64,000 nucleotides of DNA, taken from Fen-1308 sp035319125. GTDB taxonomy: Bacteria > Nitrospirota > Thermodesulfovibrionia > Thermodesulfovibrionales > Dissulfurispiraceae. The position numbers and the translations under genes are program-made. The notes beneath the pieces were generated by a model that was not told where the DNA came from, did not search any database, and worked only from the letters and a program-made list of their open reading frames with translations. Of the stretch, positions 23,615-31,597 are shown piece after piece. The stretch is taken from contig DATHDG010000034.1 in NCBI GenBank assembly GCA_035319125.1, positions 16,009 through 80,008 of the forward strand. The letters run 5' to 3'. How positions within the stretch are numbered: the first letter of the stretch is position 1; each line of letters begins with the position of its first letter.

Positions 23615-23818
23615 CTATTTGCACGAACTGCATGATCCTGAACTGCACCCGGCACAGCCTGAAGAGGTTTGCTTCTCGACACCGCTCATTCCGAACGTTG
23701 AAAATTTCTTTACAACCTTATCAGAAGTACAGTTTGGACAGGATACAGCCGATGAGCCGAACACGAGTTTCTCGAATTCAAGATTGCAAGCTGAGCATCT
23801 ATATTCAAAAATTGGCAT
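23615..23818 (-). CDS. FmdB-type zinc ribbon protein
   Basis: A 67-residue protein. The N-terminus MPIFEYRCSACNLEFEKL and the second knuckle CPNC give a CxxC-CxxC zinc ribbon. The C-terminus is an unusual cluster of cysteines (GCAGCSSGSCSSC). It belongs to the FmdB/regulatory-protein family, whose role is not settled. It is first in the run leading to clpS-clpA-aat. Confidence 0.9.
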   Translation of the reverse strand: MPIFEYRCSACNLEFEKLVFGSSAVSCPNCTSDKVVKKFSTFGMSGVEKQTSSGCAGCSSGSCSSCK

Positions 23819-24036
23819 CGCGATCTCCGAAAATGCTGCTTATAAAATCCTTTGGAAACGTGCTTTTATAACATCCAAATGTTCCACAGCATATTTTTTA
23901 TAATTATAACATATGGCTTATTTGAGCTTGAATTATTGAATCAAATCATTTATGTTATAGACAGTTGTAAATATAATTTTTAAATGGCTGGGAGTGACTA
24001 GTGGCATCACCTTAGGGAAAGGAGGAGCTTATATCT

Positions 24037-24276
24037 ATGCCGGAGAGTAAGAACCACAATCTTCAGGACTTATTTCTCAATCAGCTGCGCAAGGACAGGA
24101 TACCTGTTGTCGTATTTCTTACCAACGGCGTAAGATTGAAGGGGCTTATCAAAGGCTTCGATAATTTTGTCGTGCTCCTCAAAGATGCAAACGAGCAGCT
24201 GATTTATAAGCATGCTATTTCCACTATAGTCCCCGAAAAGAATTTAGACTTCAAATCCGAAAGCGGCGACAAATAA
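24037..24276 (+). CDS. hfq: RNA chaperone Hfq
   Basis: A 79-residue Sm-like protein. Sm1 (QDLFLNQLRKDRIPVVVFLTNGVRLKG) and Sm2 (YKHAISTIVP, the Y/FKHAI signature) are intact, with a short acidic tail. AAAGGAGGAG lies 7 nt before ATG 24037. It is the first gene of a plus-strand run (hfq, NUDIX, SurA-N protein, cdaA-cdaR-glmM). It would pair small RNAs with mRNAs. Confidence 0.97.
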   Translation: MPESKNHNLQDLFLNQLRKDRIPVVVFLTNGVRLKGLIKGFDNFVVLLKDANEQLIYKHAISTIVPEKNLDFKSESGDK

Positions 24277-24281
24277 AAGAT

Positions 24282-24680
24282 ATGGCTGCACCGAGGACCC
24301 CTTTCGTCACTGTCGATATCATAATCGAGCATGGCGAAGGAATCATACTCATAAAGAGGATAAACCCTCCTTATGGCTGGGCTATTGCAGGTGGGTTTGT
24401 GGAATACGGTGAATCGCTGGAAGAAGCAGCGGCGAGAGAGGCAAAAGAAGAGACCGGCCTTGAAATAAACATTATGAGGCAATTCCATGCATACTCGGCG
24501 CCTGACAGAGACACCAGGTTTCATACGATTAGCATAGTATTCATTGCCAAGGGCAATGGTGTGCTTGCGGCTGCCGATGATGCGGCTGATGCTGCTGTTT
24601 TTACCCGAGAAAGTCTGCCGGCGCAAATTGCATTTGACCATCGGACAATTCTCGAAGATTACTTCAGTGGGAGGTACTGA
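24282..24680 (+). CDS. NUDIX hydrolase
   Basis: A 132-residue single-domain NUDIX enzyme. The box begins GGFVEYGE and continues REAKEETGLE, fitting Gx5Ex7REUxEExGU. PPYGWAIAGGFVE resembles the MutT/ADP-ribose pyrophosphatase subgroup with a nucleobase-stacking Trp. The C-terminus (FDHRTILEDYF) is typical of short housekeeping NUDIX proteins. It starts 5 nt after hfq and ends 2 nt before the next gene, so it is part of the operon. Substrate not evident. Confidence 0.9.
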   Translation: MAAPRTPFVTVDIIIEHGEGIILIKRINPPYGWAIAGGFVEYGESLEEAAAREAKEETGLEINIMRQFHAYSAPDRDTRFHTISIVFIAKGNGVLAAADDAADAAVFTRESLPAQIAFDHRTILEDYFSGRY

Positions 24681-24682
24681 AA

Positions 24683-25348
24683 ATGCTGCAGTCCATGCGC
24701 AAGCATGCGCGCTATTTCTATGTGCTGTTCATTATAGTTATTATCACGTTCATATTCTGGGGCGTGGGAAATGTCGACAAGTCAACAAGCGTCAGCGTGG
24801 CTGAAATCGGCAAAGAGAAGATAAGTGTCGAGGAATTTTGGAGAACCTATGAAAGGACACGTGATGCCTATCGCGAATTATACAAGGGGCAAAGCCTTGA
24901 TGAAATCGACAAGAAACTTAACCTCAAGAAGATGGTGCTTGATGGAATGATAGAAGAGAGGGTGCTATTGTCATCGGCCAGAGATCTCGGCCTTGCAGCA
25001 TCGGATGATGAACTCCAGCAGATTATAGTTAACGACCCCCGGTTCAGACGGGAAGGGGTGTTCCATAAGGAAATTTATGTAAAAACTCTCGCTCTTAACA
25101 GGATGACTACGGAATTATATGAATCCTTATTGCGCGACCAGATTGCGGTAGATAAGCTGAAGCGGATGATAGCGTCGAGCGTTGATGTCACTCCTGCTGA
25201 CCTGGCAGACACGCCGGACGACCCGGCAAAGGCTGCAATGATAAAGCAGATGGTCCTTTATAACAAACGCAATGCCGCTATCCATTCGTACGTTGATGCC
25301 ATCAAGAGGCAGATGAACATCAAGATAAACCAGGAAGCTATCTCATAA
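24683..25348 (+). CDS. Membrane-anchored SurA-N domain protein (PpiD-like without a PPIase domain)
   Basis: A 221-residue protein with one N-terminal membrane helix (YFYVLFIIVIITFIFWGVG, about residues 11-30) leading directly into a SurA-type chaperone domain (VAEIGKEKISVEEFWRTYER, then LDGMIEERVLLSSARDLGLAASDDELQQII). This is the layout of PpiD, but the parvulin PPIase domain and C-terminal half are missing: the frame ends at 221 aa, against about 600 for PpiD. No frameshift is visible, so it is probably a stand-alone chaperone. GGGAGG lies 8-9 nt before ATG 24683. It likely helps outer-membrane or secreted proteins fold in the periplasm. Confidence 0.8.
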   Translation: MLQSMRKHARYFYVLFIIVIITFIFWGVGNVDKSTSVSVAEIGKEKISVEEFWRTYERTRDAYRELYKGQSLDEIDKKLNLKKMVLDGMIEERVLLSSARDLGLAASDDELQQIIVNDPRFRREGVFHKEIYVKTLALNRMTTELYESLLRDQIAVDKLKRMIASSVDVTPADLADTPDDPAKAAMIKQMVLYNKRNAAIHSYVDAIKRQMNIKINQEAIS

Positions 25349-25360
25349 CGGAGAGGGAAT

Positions 25361-26179
25361 TTGATCGATTTATTGAGGCAGATAAGATGGCAGGACATAA
25401 TTGACATCATACTTGTCTCAATAATTATTTACCGGGTCCTGCTAATCATAAAAGGCACAATTGCCGCAAAAATGATTGTTGGACTTGGTTTCCTGCTGGT
25501 AGCACTATTTCTTGCAAAATACCTGCAGTTCTATACGATTGACTGGCTGATTCAAAGTTTCTGGTCGCAGGTGGTAATAGTTGTGATCATCCTATTTCAG
25601 CCTGAAATCAGAAGAACGCTTGCTCAGATGGGAGAGTCTCCTCTGCTTCAGAGTTTCACGTCAGCAGAGGAACTGAAATCACTTGATGAGATAGTTAAAG
25701 CGGCCATAGCATTGGCCAACAGGAAGATCGGTGCGCTGATAGTAATCGAGCGTGAGGTCAGCCTCAAAGAGTATGTTGAAATCGGCACACAGCTGGATGC
25801 GAAGGTAACCAAAGACCTTCTGCTTAGTATATTTCATCCTACCTCTCCAATCCATGACGGTGCTATAGTGATCAAGGGAAACCGCGTTGTTGCCGCCGGC
25901 TGTTTTCTGCCGATCAGGCTGGGGACCGGCGTCAGCAAATCCTTTGGCACAAGACATAGAGCAGGTATAGCTATAACGGAAGAAACGGATGCAGTAGCGA
26001 TCATTGTATCGGAAGAAACAGGCTTTGTGTCAATGGCTATAGACGGTAAGCTGAACTCGCCCTTTGATATGGGGACACTGCGTGATGTGCTTACGGAACT
26101 CTTCACTGAACATAAGAAAACCAAAGCCTCGCTGAAAAAAGCAAAAAGCCATCAGAAAAATATCGGGGTTCATGAATGA
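25361..26179 (+). CDS. cdaA: Diadenylate cyclase CdaA
   Basis: Makes cyclic di-AMP from two ATP. A 272-residue protein with three N-terminal membrane helices (about residues 12-30, 36-52 and 60-80) and a DAC domain. The catalytic motifs are DGA (SPIHDGAIVI) and RHR (GTRHRAGIAI), both intact. A TTG start at 25361 is used, with GAGAGGG 4-5 nt upstream; the sequence MIDLLRQIRWQDIIDI begins like other CdaA proteins. It is followed by cdaR and glmM, the classic c-di-AMP operon linking signalling to cell-wall precursor synthesis. No c-di-AMP phosphodiesterase is in the window. Confidence 0.95.
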   Translation: MIDLLRQIRWQDIIDIILVSIIIYRVLLIIKGTIAAKMIVGLGFLLVALFLAKYLQFYTIDWLIQSFWSQVVIVVIILFQPEIRRTLAQMGESPLLQSFTSAEELKSLDEIVKAAIALANRKIGALIVIEREVSLKEYVEIGTQLDAKVTKDLLLSIFHPTSPIHDGAIVIKGNRVVAAGCFLPIRLGTGVSKSFGTRHRAGIAITEETDAVAIIVSEETGFVSMAIDGKLNSPFDMGTLRDVLTELFTEHKKTKASLKKAKSHQKNIGVHE

Positions 26180-26826
26180 AGACAAAAGAGATAATCTTCG
26201 GCAATCTCGGGCTAAAGATATTATCCGTTACCATTGCCTTATCTCTCTGGTTTTTCATTACTTACAAGGGGCAATCTGAAACAACCATAGAGGCTCAGGT
26301 GGAGTTCAAAAATGTTCCTGAAGGATTTGAAATACTCAAACAGAATATAAAGAAGGTTTCGATTAATGTCAGCGGCCATGAAAGCGTCCTCAGCTCGCTT
26401 AAGACCGCCGGTGCCCGTGTTCTGGTTGATATGTCAAACGGCAAGCTCGGCGAGGCCAGCTACTATTTCGATACAAATGATGTGAGAATTCCGGCAAATG
26501 TTAAGATATTGCGCATAGAACCAACATATGTAAGGATTACGCTTGACGAATCCACAGCCAGAGATGTTGATGTCAAGCCTTATGTTGTAGGGGAACCGGC
26601 AAAAGGCTATGAGATAACCCGGATAATCACACATCCGCAGATTGTGAGAGTTGAAGGGCCGAAGACAGAGATGTCGCGGCTTTCTATTCTGCGTACGGAC
26701 CCGCTCGATATAACCGGGCTTGACGCCGACATCTCGCAAAACATGCGAATCGATCCTAACGGACGCAATCTGCGCATCAAGACACCTGATGTAATGGTAA
26801 AAGTCATAATAAGGAGAAATAAATAG
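26176..26826 (+). CDS. cdaR: YbbR-domain protein CdaR, regulator of CdaA
   Basis: A 216-residue protein with an N-terminal membrane helix (LKILSVTIALSLWFFITY) followed by YbbR repeats (VEFKNVPEGFEI, KPYVVGEPAKGYEITRI and a third). It overlaps cdaA by 4 nt and abuts glmM. CdaR binds and regulates CdaA at the membrane in other bacteria. It has about three YbbR repeats, as is common in short CdaR proteins. Confidence 0.9.
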   Translation: MKTKEIIFGNLGLKILSVTIALSLWFFITYKGQSETTIEAQVEFKNVPEGFEILKQNIKKVSINVSGHESVLSSLKTAGARVLVDMSNGKLGEASYYFDTNDVRIPANVKILRIEPTYVRITLDESTARDVDVKPYVVGEPAKGYEITRIITHPQIVRVEGPKTEMSRLSILRTDPLDITGLDADISQNMRIDPNGRNLRIKTPDVMVKVIIRRNK

Positions 26827-28182
26827 ATGAAACTCTTCGGTACTGACGGTATACGCGGCAAAGTCAACAGGTCGCCTATGACGGCTGAGAACGTGCTGCG
26901 AGTTGGGATGGCCACAGCATCCGTTCTTAAAGACGAATTCGGTCGGCGCCAGATCCTTATAGGCAAAGATACGAGAATATCGGGTTATCTGATCGAAAGC
27001 GCGCTTACCTCTGGCATTTGCTCTATGGGAATGGATGTGACCCTCGTCGGGCCAATTCCGACTCCGGGCATAGCTTTTTTAACCAGGGCGCTGAGGCTTG
27101 ATGCTGGCGTTGCCATTTCAGCCTCGCACAATCCGTTCGAGGACAACGGTATAAAGATCTTCTCGTCATCAGGCTTCAAGCTGTCAGATGAGTTGGAAAA
27201 AGAAATAGAGAGGCTGGTTCAGGACGAGAGCTTCCCGCCTAGAAAGCCGACGGGAGAAGGAATTGGCAAAGCTTACCGGCTTGAAGATGCGGCAGGCAGA
27301 TATATTGAATATGTCAAATCATCCATCCCTAGAGGCATTGATCTGGAAGGGCTCAAGATCGTCATAGACAGCGCAAATGGCGCAGCATACAAGATTACCC
27401 CCAAGTTGCTGGGTGAACTTGGGGCTGAGGTAATTTCGATCAACGATGAGCCTGACGGGGTTAATATCAATCTGAACTGCGGATCTCTGCATCTTGAAGA
27501 ACTGTCCAGACGAGTAAAAGAGACGGGGGCGCATATCGGGATTGCGCATGATGGCGATGCAGACAGGACACTTTTTGTTAATGAAAAAGGAGATATAGTA
27601 GACGGCGATCAGGTAATGGGCATGTGCGCAGCTGAAATGAACCGTGAAGGAAAGCTTAAGGGGAACACCGTAGTTGCAACGGTTATGAGCAATCTGGGGC
27701 TTGAAAAATATCTAAATAGTAGAGGAGTCAAGCTTTTAAGGACAAAAGTCGGTGACCGCTATGTCGTTGAAGAAATGCTCAAGGGCGGATACAACATCGG
27801 CGGTGAGCAATCCGGACACATGATCTTCTTTGACTACAACACTACGGGAGATGGGCCTATCACGGCACTTCAAGTGCTTTATCTGATGCGCAAGAAGAAT
27901 CGACTCCTTTCGGAACTGACAAGCAATATTATATTGTATCCTCAGGTACTAACCAATATCACAGTCGCAAAAGGTAAAAGCTTAAAGGACATAGCCGACA
28001 TAGCAAAAGTCATTGACGGCTGCACTGCTAAGCTCGGAGAAAAAGGCAGAGTTCTGGTCCGGCCATCCGGAACAGAACCGAAGATCAGGGTAATGGTAGA
28101 GAGTGAAGATCTCGGACTGACACAAATGATTGCCGACGAGATCTCAAATGTAATACAGAAACATATTGGCATTAAGCCCTGA
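26827..28182 (+). CDS. glmM: Phosphoglucosamine mutase
   Basis: Converts glucosamine-6-phosphate to glucosamine-1-phosphate for UDP-GlcNAc, the precursor of peptidoglycan and lipid A. At 451 aa it is full length. The N-terminus MKLFGTDGIRGKVN is diagnostic. The phospho-Ser is Ser100 (SASHNP); the metal loop is DGDADR; the sugar loop is GGEQSGH; the phosphate loop is RPSGTEPKIRV. It lies directly after cdaA-cdaR, matching the known regulatory partnership of GlmM with CdaA. Confidence 0.97.
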   Translation: MKLFGTDGIRGKVNRSPMTAENVLRVGMATASVLKDEFGRRQILIGKDTRISGYLIESALTSGICSMGMDVTLVGPIPTPGIAFLTRALRLDAGVAISASHNPFEDNGIKIFSSSGFKLSDELEKEIERLVQDESFPPRKPTGEGIGKAYRLEDAAGRYIEYVKSSIPRGIDLEGLKIVIDSANGAAYKITPKLLGELGAEVISINDEPDGVNINLNCGSLHLEELSRRVKETGAHIGIAHDGDADRTLFVNEKGDIVDGDQVMGMCAAEMNREGKLKGNTVVATVMSNLGLEKYLNSRGVKLLRTKVGDRYVVEEMLKGGYNIGGEQSGHMIFFDYNTTGDGPITALQVLYLMRKKNRLLSELTSNIILYPQVLTNITVAKGKSLKDIADIAKVIDGCTAKLGEKGRVLVRPSGTEPKIRVMVESEDLGLTQMIADEISNVIQKHIGIKP

Positions 28183-28203
28183 TCTGTACGCTGCTGCTGA
28201 AAG

Positions 28204-30663
28204 ATGACAATTCTAGTCTCTTTCATAGCCGGCGCTGTTCTATTTTATCTGCATCGTTTTTTCCCGTATACGTCCGGATGTATTGTCTTTGTGCTGTTAG
28301 CGGCATTTGCACTTTTCACATTCAGAGCGCACGAAGTATCATCCCAAAGATATGCCGCGTTTCATTCAGCGTCAGCAGTGCTTGTTGTCGTTTTTATGCT
28401 TGCAGCAGGATATTACCGGGCCTCTTCTTCATACATAACACCACTTGACCTGGAACTGCTGTCGGGCGAGACGATCAAAGTCAAAGCCGTTGCTATATCT
28501 GAAGCAACACCCGTGCAGTCAGGCAGAAGCTATATCCAGGAAGTAGAAATACTAGGGTTCTTGCTGCGCAGCAGACCAATTCCGATATCACATATGCATG
28601 TTTATTCCGACCTCCCACTTAGAGAATGAGTAGTTTATGATCTCAGTGTAAAACTGCCTGGCGATACTGTGTTCATAAATCCCTCTTCCATATACAACAT
28701 AGCAACCTTTCCGACTGGAAAGGTTGCTGAAAGACATGAAGCAGGTATTGGTAGACAAAACTTTCTGGAACATGCGCGCAGACAGTTGAATGCATACTTC
28801 ATGAAGAACTTTGATAGAGATGCGGGTTCTTTCTTGATGTCAATCATTACAGGGGATCGCGGCTCTATGAGCAGCGACTTAAAAAAAGCTTTTAATACGA
28901 CTGGGCTGGCACATATCCTAAGCATATCGGGCGCACATTTCGGATTGCTGCTATTTATCCTGTTCAAAGGATTTAGGATGATCATACGACTCTTGCCGGC
29001 TTCGGCTCTTCTGCGGCTATCTATTTACGCATCACCATCGCAGCTGGCGGCTGTGCTCTGCTTTCCCGTAATAACAGCCTATTTAGGAATATCAACCATG
29101 GAGTTTCCAGCCGTAAGATCGTTTATCATGATCTCTCTTTTTCTATTCGGTCTGCTTATCCATAGAAAGGGGTTATGACTGAACACCCTTCTTTTAGCCG
29201 CAGCTTCCATAGTCATGATACAGCCGGATTCCTTGACGGAGCTGTCTTTTCAACTCTCATTTCTAGCGGTATTATGTCTCGGGCTGTATACAGATTTTGA
29301 AAAAAGTTATATGCGCAAAAATATGCGCGATCAAGTTGCTTCCTGCAGTACAACAACCAACGGCAAAGAGGCCTTTAACCAAAAACCATCTGGCTTTTCA
29401 GCAGCATATATAAAAGTATTTTCAGCCGTGCGACGTTACATATTTTCATCTTTAATGCTTTCTCTGGCAGCTACTGTTGGCACGGCACCTCTTGTCGCCT
29501 ATGTATTCAATTACTTCTCGATCATCTCGCCTTTAAGCAACCTGATTTTTACACCATTTATCGGTTTTATCATTCTGCCCATATCACTTATGTCATCGTT
29601 CATATTTCTCTTTAGCGGATTTTTCCCCTTCAGCTATATGATCAACTCAGCAACCAATACTTGTCTGGATGCAATCAAATATGTCGGGCACTGGGATCAT
29701 GCAGACTTGCCCATTGCAGCATTCCCGCTCATATTGCTTATCTCATTTTATTTTGCAATATTTATTCTGGCAGTATATTCAACAAAAACTGTCCGCAAAC
29801 CACTATTTCAGAATACCACGCTGCTCATACTAGTTATCACTACTGCAATAGTCCCTTTTATCGTCTACGCTTCATCTCAGTTTATCGACTATAAGAGACT
29901 AAGAACAACTGTTCTGGATGTAGGCCAAGGCGACAGTTCAGTGGTAGAGCTTCCTGACGGACGGGTTATGGTTATAGACACAGGCAGAACTGGTTTTCAG
30001 ACTGCGTCATTCTTAAAATATCGCGGCTTCCGTAGAGTCGATTTCCTCGTACTGACCCATGGACATCCAGACCACTGCGGTGGGCTATCTTATCTTCAAA
30101 CGCAATTTAATATTATGGAAATCTGGGACAACGGACTATGGCCTTGTCAGGATAAGGCAGCTAGGCGTGCAACTCATACGGCGCTGAAAAGGGGTGATAC
30201 TGTCCAGGGCGAAGGATATTCGATTACTGTGCTGCATCCGTACGAAGGTTTCTATTCGACACTTCCTGAAAACCAGGTGGATAACGATTATTCGGCAGTG
30301 TTAAAGATAGAAGATAAGTTACACTCATTTCTATTTACAGGAGACATCTCTGAGGAAGCGGAGGCGGACATCTCTCATCTTGAGAAACGTATAAAGAGCA
30401 CAATTCTCAAGATACCACATCATGGAAGCCGGAGCTCTTTGAATGTACACTTTCTGCACTCTGTCTCGCCTGCAGTGGCAATCGTAAGTGCCGGCAAGAA
30501 TAATATATTCTCTCACCCTCACGCTGAGACGCTATCAGCTTATTCAAATAGCGCTCTATACAGAACGGACAGGGATGGAGCAGTGGGGATCGCATGGTCT
30601 ATCAATGGCGTTATCAAGATATCCACAGCTCGAAATTTCAGAATGCTGGAGGCATATTCATAG
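28204..30663 (+). pseudogene. comEC: ComEC/Rec2 DNA uptake channel, interrupted by two in-frame TGA codons
   Basis: Reading straight through from ATG 28204 gives an 819-codon ComEC: an N-terminal membrane and OB-like part, a competence domain (FNTTGLAHILSISGAHFGLL, ELSFQLSFLAVLCLG, many helices), and a C-terminal metallo-beta-lactamase domain (VLDVGQGDSSVVE, LTHGHPDHCGG, KIPHHGSRSS). The frame is broken only by TGA at 28627-28629 and TGA at 29176-29178; there is no frameshift and no TAA or TAG over 2,460 nt. ComEC would import single-stranded DNA. I call it a probable pseudogene, but stop-codon readthrough is not excluded. Neither TGA sits at a Cys expected for catalysis. Nearest translated piece without interruption: 29215-30663. 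Confidence 0.85.
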
Positions 30664-30998
30664 GATGCCGAGATGATGAATATCCGGCGGCTATTTGAAA
30701 TATGGTAGGGCTGTAAATATGGAACATATTTAATAACTTAACCGGTGAGTAAATATTTCAGCAACCTAAAATAGGTATTTTCCACAATTGACTCAGACCA
30801 TAGACTATGGTTTTATATTACGAGTGATTCAATTCTGAATATCAGCAGTTTTTGTCTGCTTTCTGTCAATACTGGTCGCAGAATCCAATACAGGTGAGGC
30901 TTTTCCAAAAGGGGGAGAGGCTTTTTGCCTGATTATCTGCAACTGCCACATGTAGATATTAAATTTTATAAACCCACAAACATTGTAAGGAGGTGTGC
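30664..30998. other. Gene-free stretch between comEC and the Cache protein
   Basis: About 335 nt without a gene. It holds an apparent promoter with palindrome (see 30788-30819) and a short AGGC-tttt-GCCT stem near 30930-30945. The Cache gene leader from that promoter would be about 170 nt. No tRNA, riboswitch consensus or repeat was recognised. Confidence 0.5.
30788..30819 (+). promoter_or_regulatory. Candidate promoter with operator palindrome upstream of the Cache gene
   Basis: TTGACT (30788-30793) is a good -35. The spacer contains the perfect 15-nt inverted repeat ACCATAGACTATGGT (30797-30811, 7-bp arms around one base), followed by TTTATATT as a -10 region (spacer 18-20). An inverted repeat between -35 and -10 is a typical repressor site. 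Confidence 0.45.
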
Positions 30999-31442
30999 AT
31001 GACAAGAAAGCTATTTGGCCTTATGACTCTAGTAATCATTTCAATGGTGTGCGCAGCATGGGCTGCCGAATATGGCACCGCAGATGAAGCCAAGAAAATG
31101 CTCGAAAGAGCCATAGCCGAGGTACAGAAAGACAAGACTAAAGCCCTGGCAATGTTCAGCAAGGGGGAAGGCGGATTCAAAGATCGTGATCTTTATCCAT
31201 ATTGCGGCGGCCCGGACGGTAATTTTACAGCTCATCCAAGCTTGGTTGGAAAGAGCTTAAAGGAACTGAAGGATAAAAACGGCAAACCAATCGGCGAAGA
31301 AATATACGCAAAGGCAAAGGAAGGCGCCATTGCAGAAATATCATACATGTGGCCACGGCCAAACGAAACCGCACCAGTGCAGAAAGTTGCTTATTACACT
31401 AAAGTCGGGGACCAGGTCTGCGCCGTCGGCTATTATAAGTAA
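30999..31442 (+). CDS. Secreted single-Cache-domain protein
   Basis: A 147-residue periplasmic protein. A signal peptide (about 1-22, ending CAAWAA) precedes a sCache_2-type ligand-binding domain: AKKMLERAIAEVQKDKTKALAMFSKGEGGFKDRDLYPYC, then FTAHPSLVGKSLKELKDKNGKPIG and VAYYTKVGDQVCAVGYY. Proteins of this type lack an output domain and often accompany sensors. ATG 30999 follows AAGGAGG by 6 nt. The gene stands alone with its own promoter. A ligand is not deducible; two Cys (about 68 and 143) may form a disulfide. Confidence 0.85.
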   Translation: MTRKLFGLMTLVIISMVCAAWAAEYGTADEAKKMLERAIAEVQKDKTKALAMFSKGEGGFKDRDLYPYCGGPDGNFTAHPSLVGKSLKELKDKNGKPIGEEIYAKAKEGAIAEISYMWPRPNETAPVQKVAYYTKVGDQVCAVGYYK

Positions 31443-31597
31443 TTGCTGTCATAGCTTTAACCTTAGCCTGAATTGGTATATTAAGACCTCTCCCCCCATA
31501 ATGCCGTCTTGGTGCGTTATAATTATGCAGGAACGCCCGCTATTTTCTGATCGTTGCCATAACGCTTAAATACAGACGTACTCTAAGGAGGTCAAAA

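Noticed and set aside
28204..30663. Idea that TGA codes for Trp throughout this genome
   Set aside because: Many intact genes here end in TGA with no extension (for example the universal stress gene at 12278-12280, glmM at 28180-28182 and the reductase at 63438-63440), and Trp is encoded by TGG normally. So the genome uses the standard code.
28204..30663. Idea that comEC is a two-Sec selenoprotein
   Set aside because: Neither TGA is at a catalytic thiol position, no strong SECIS was found after either one, and ComEC is not known as a selenoprotein.
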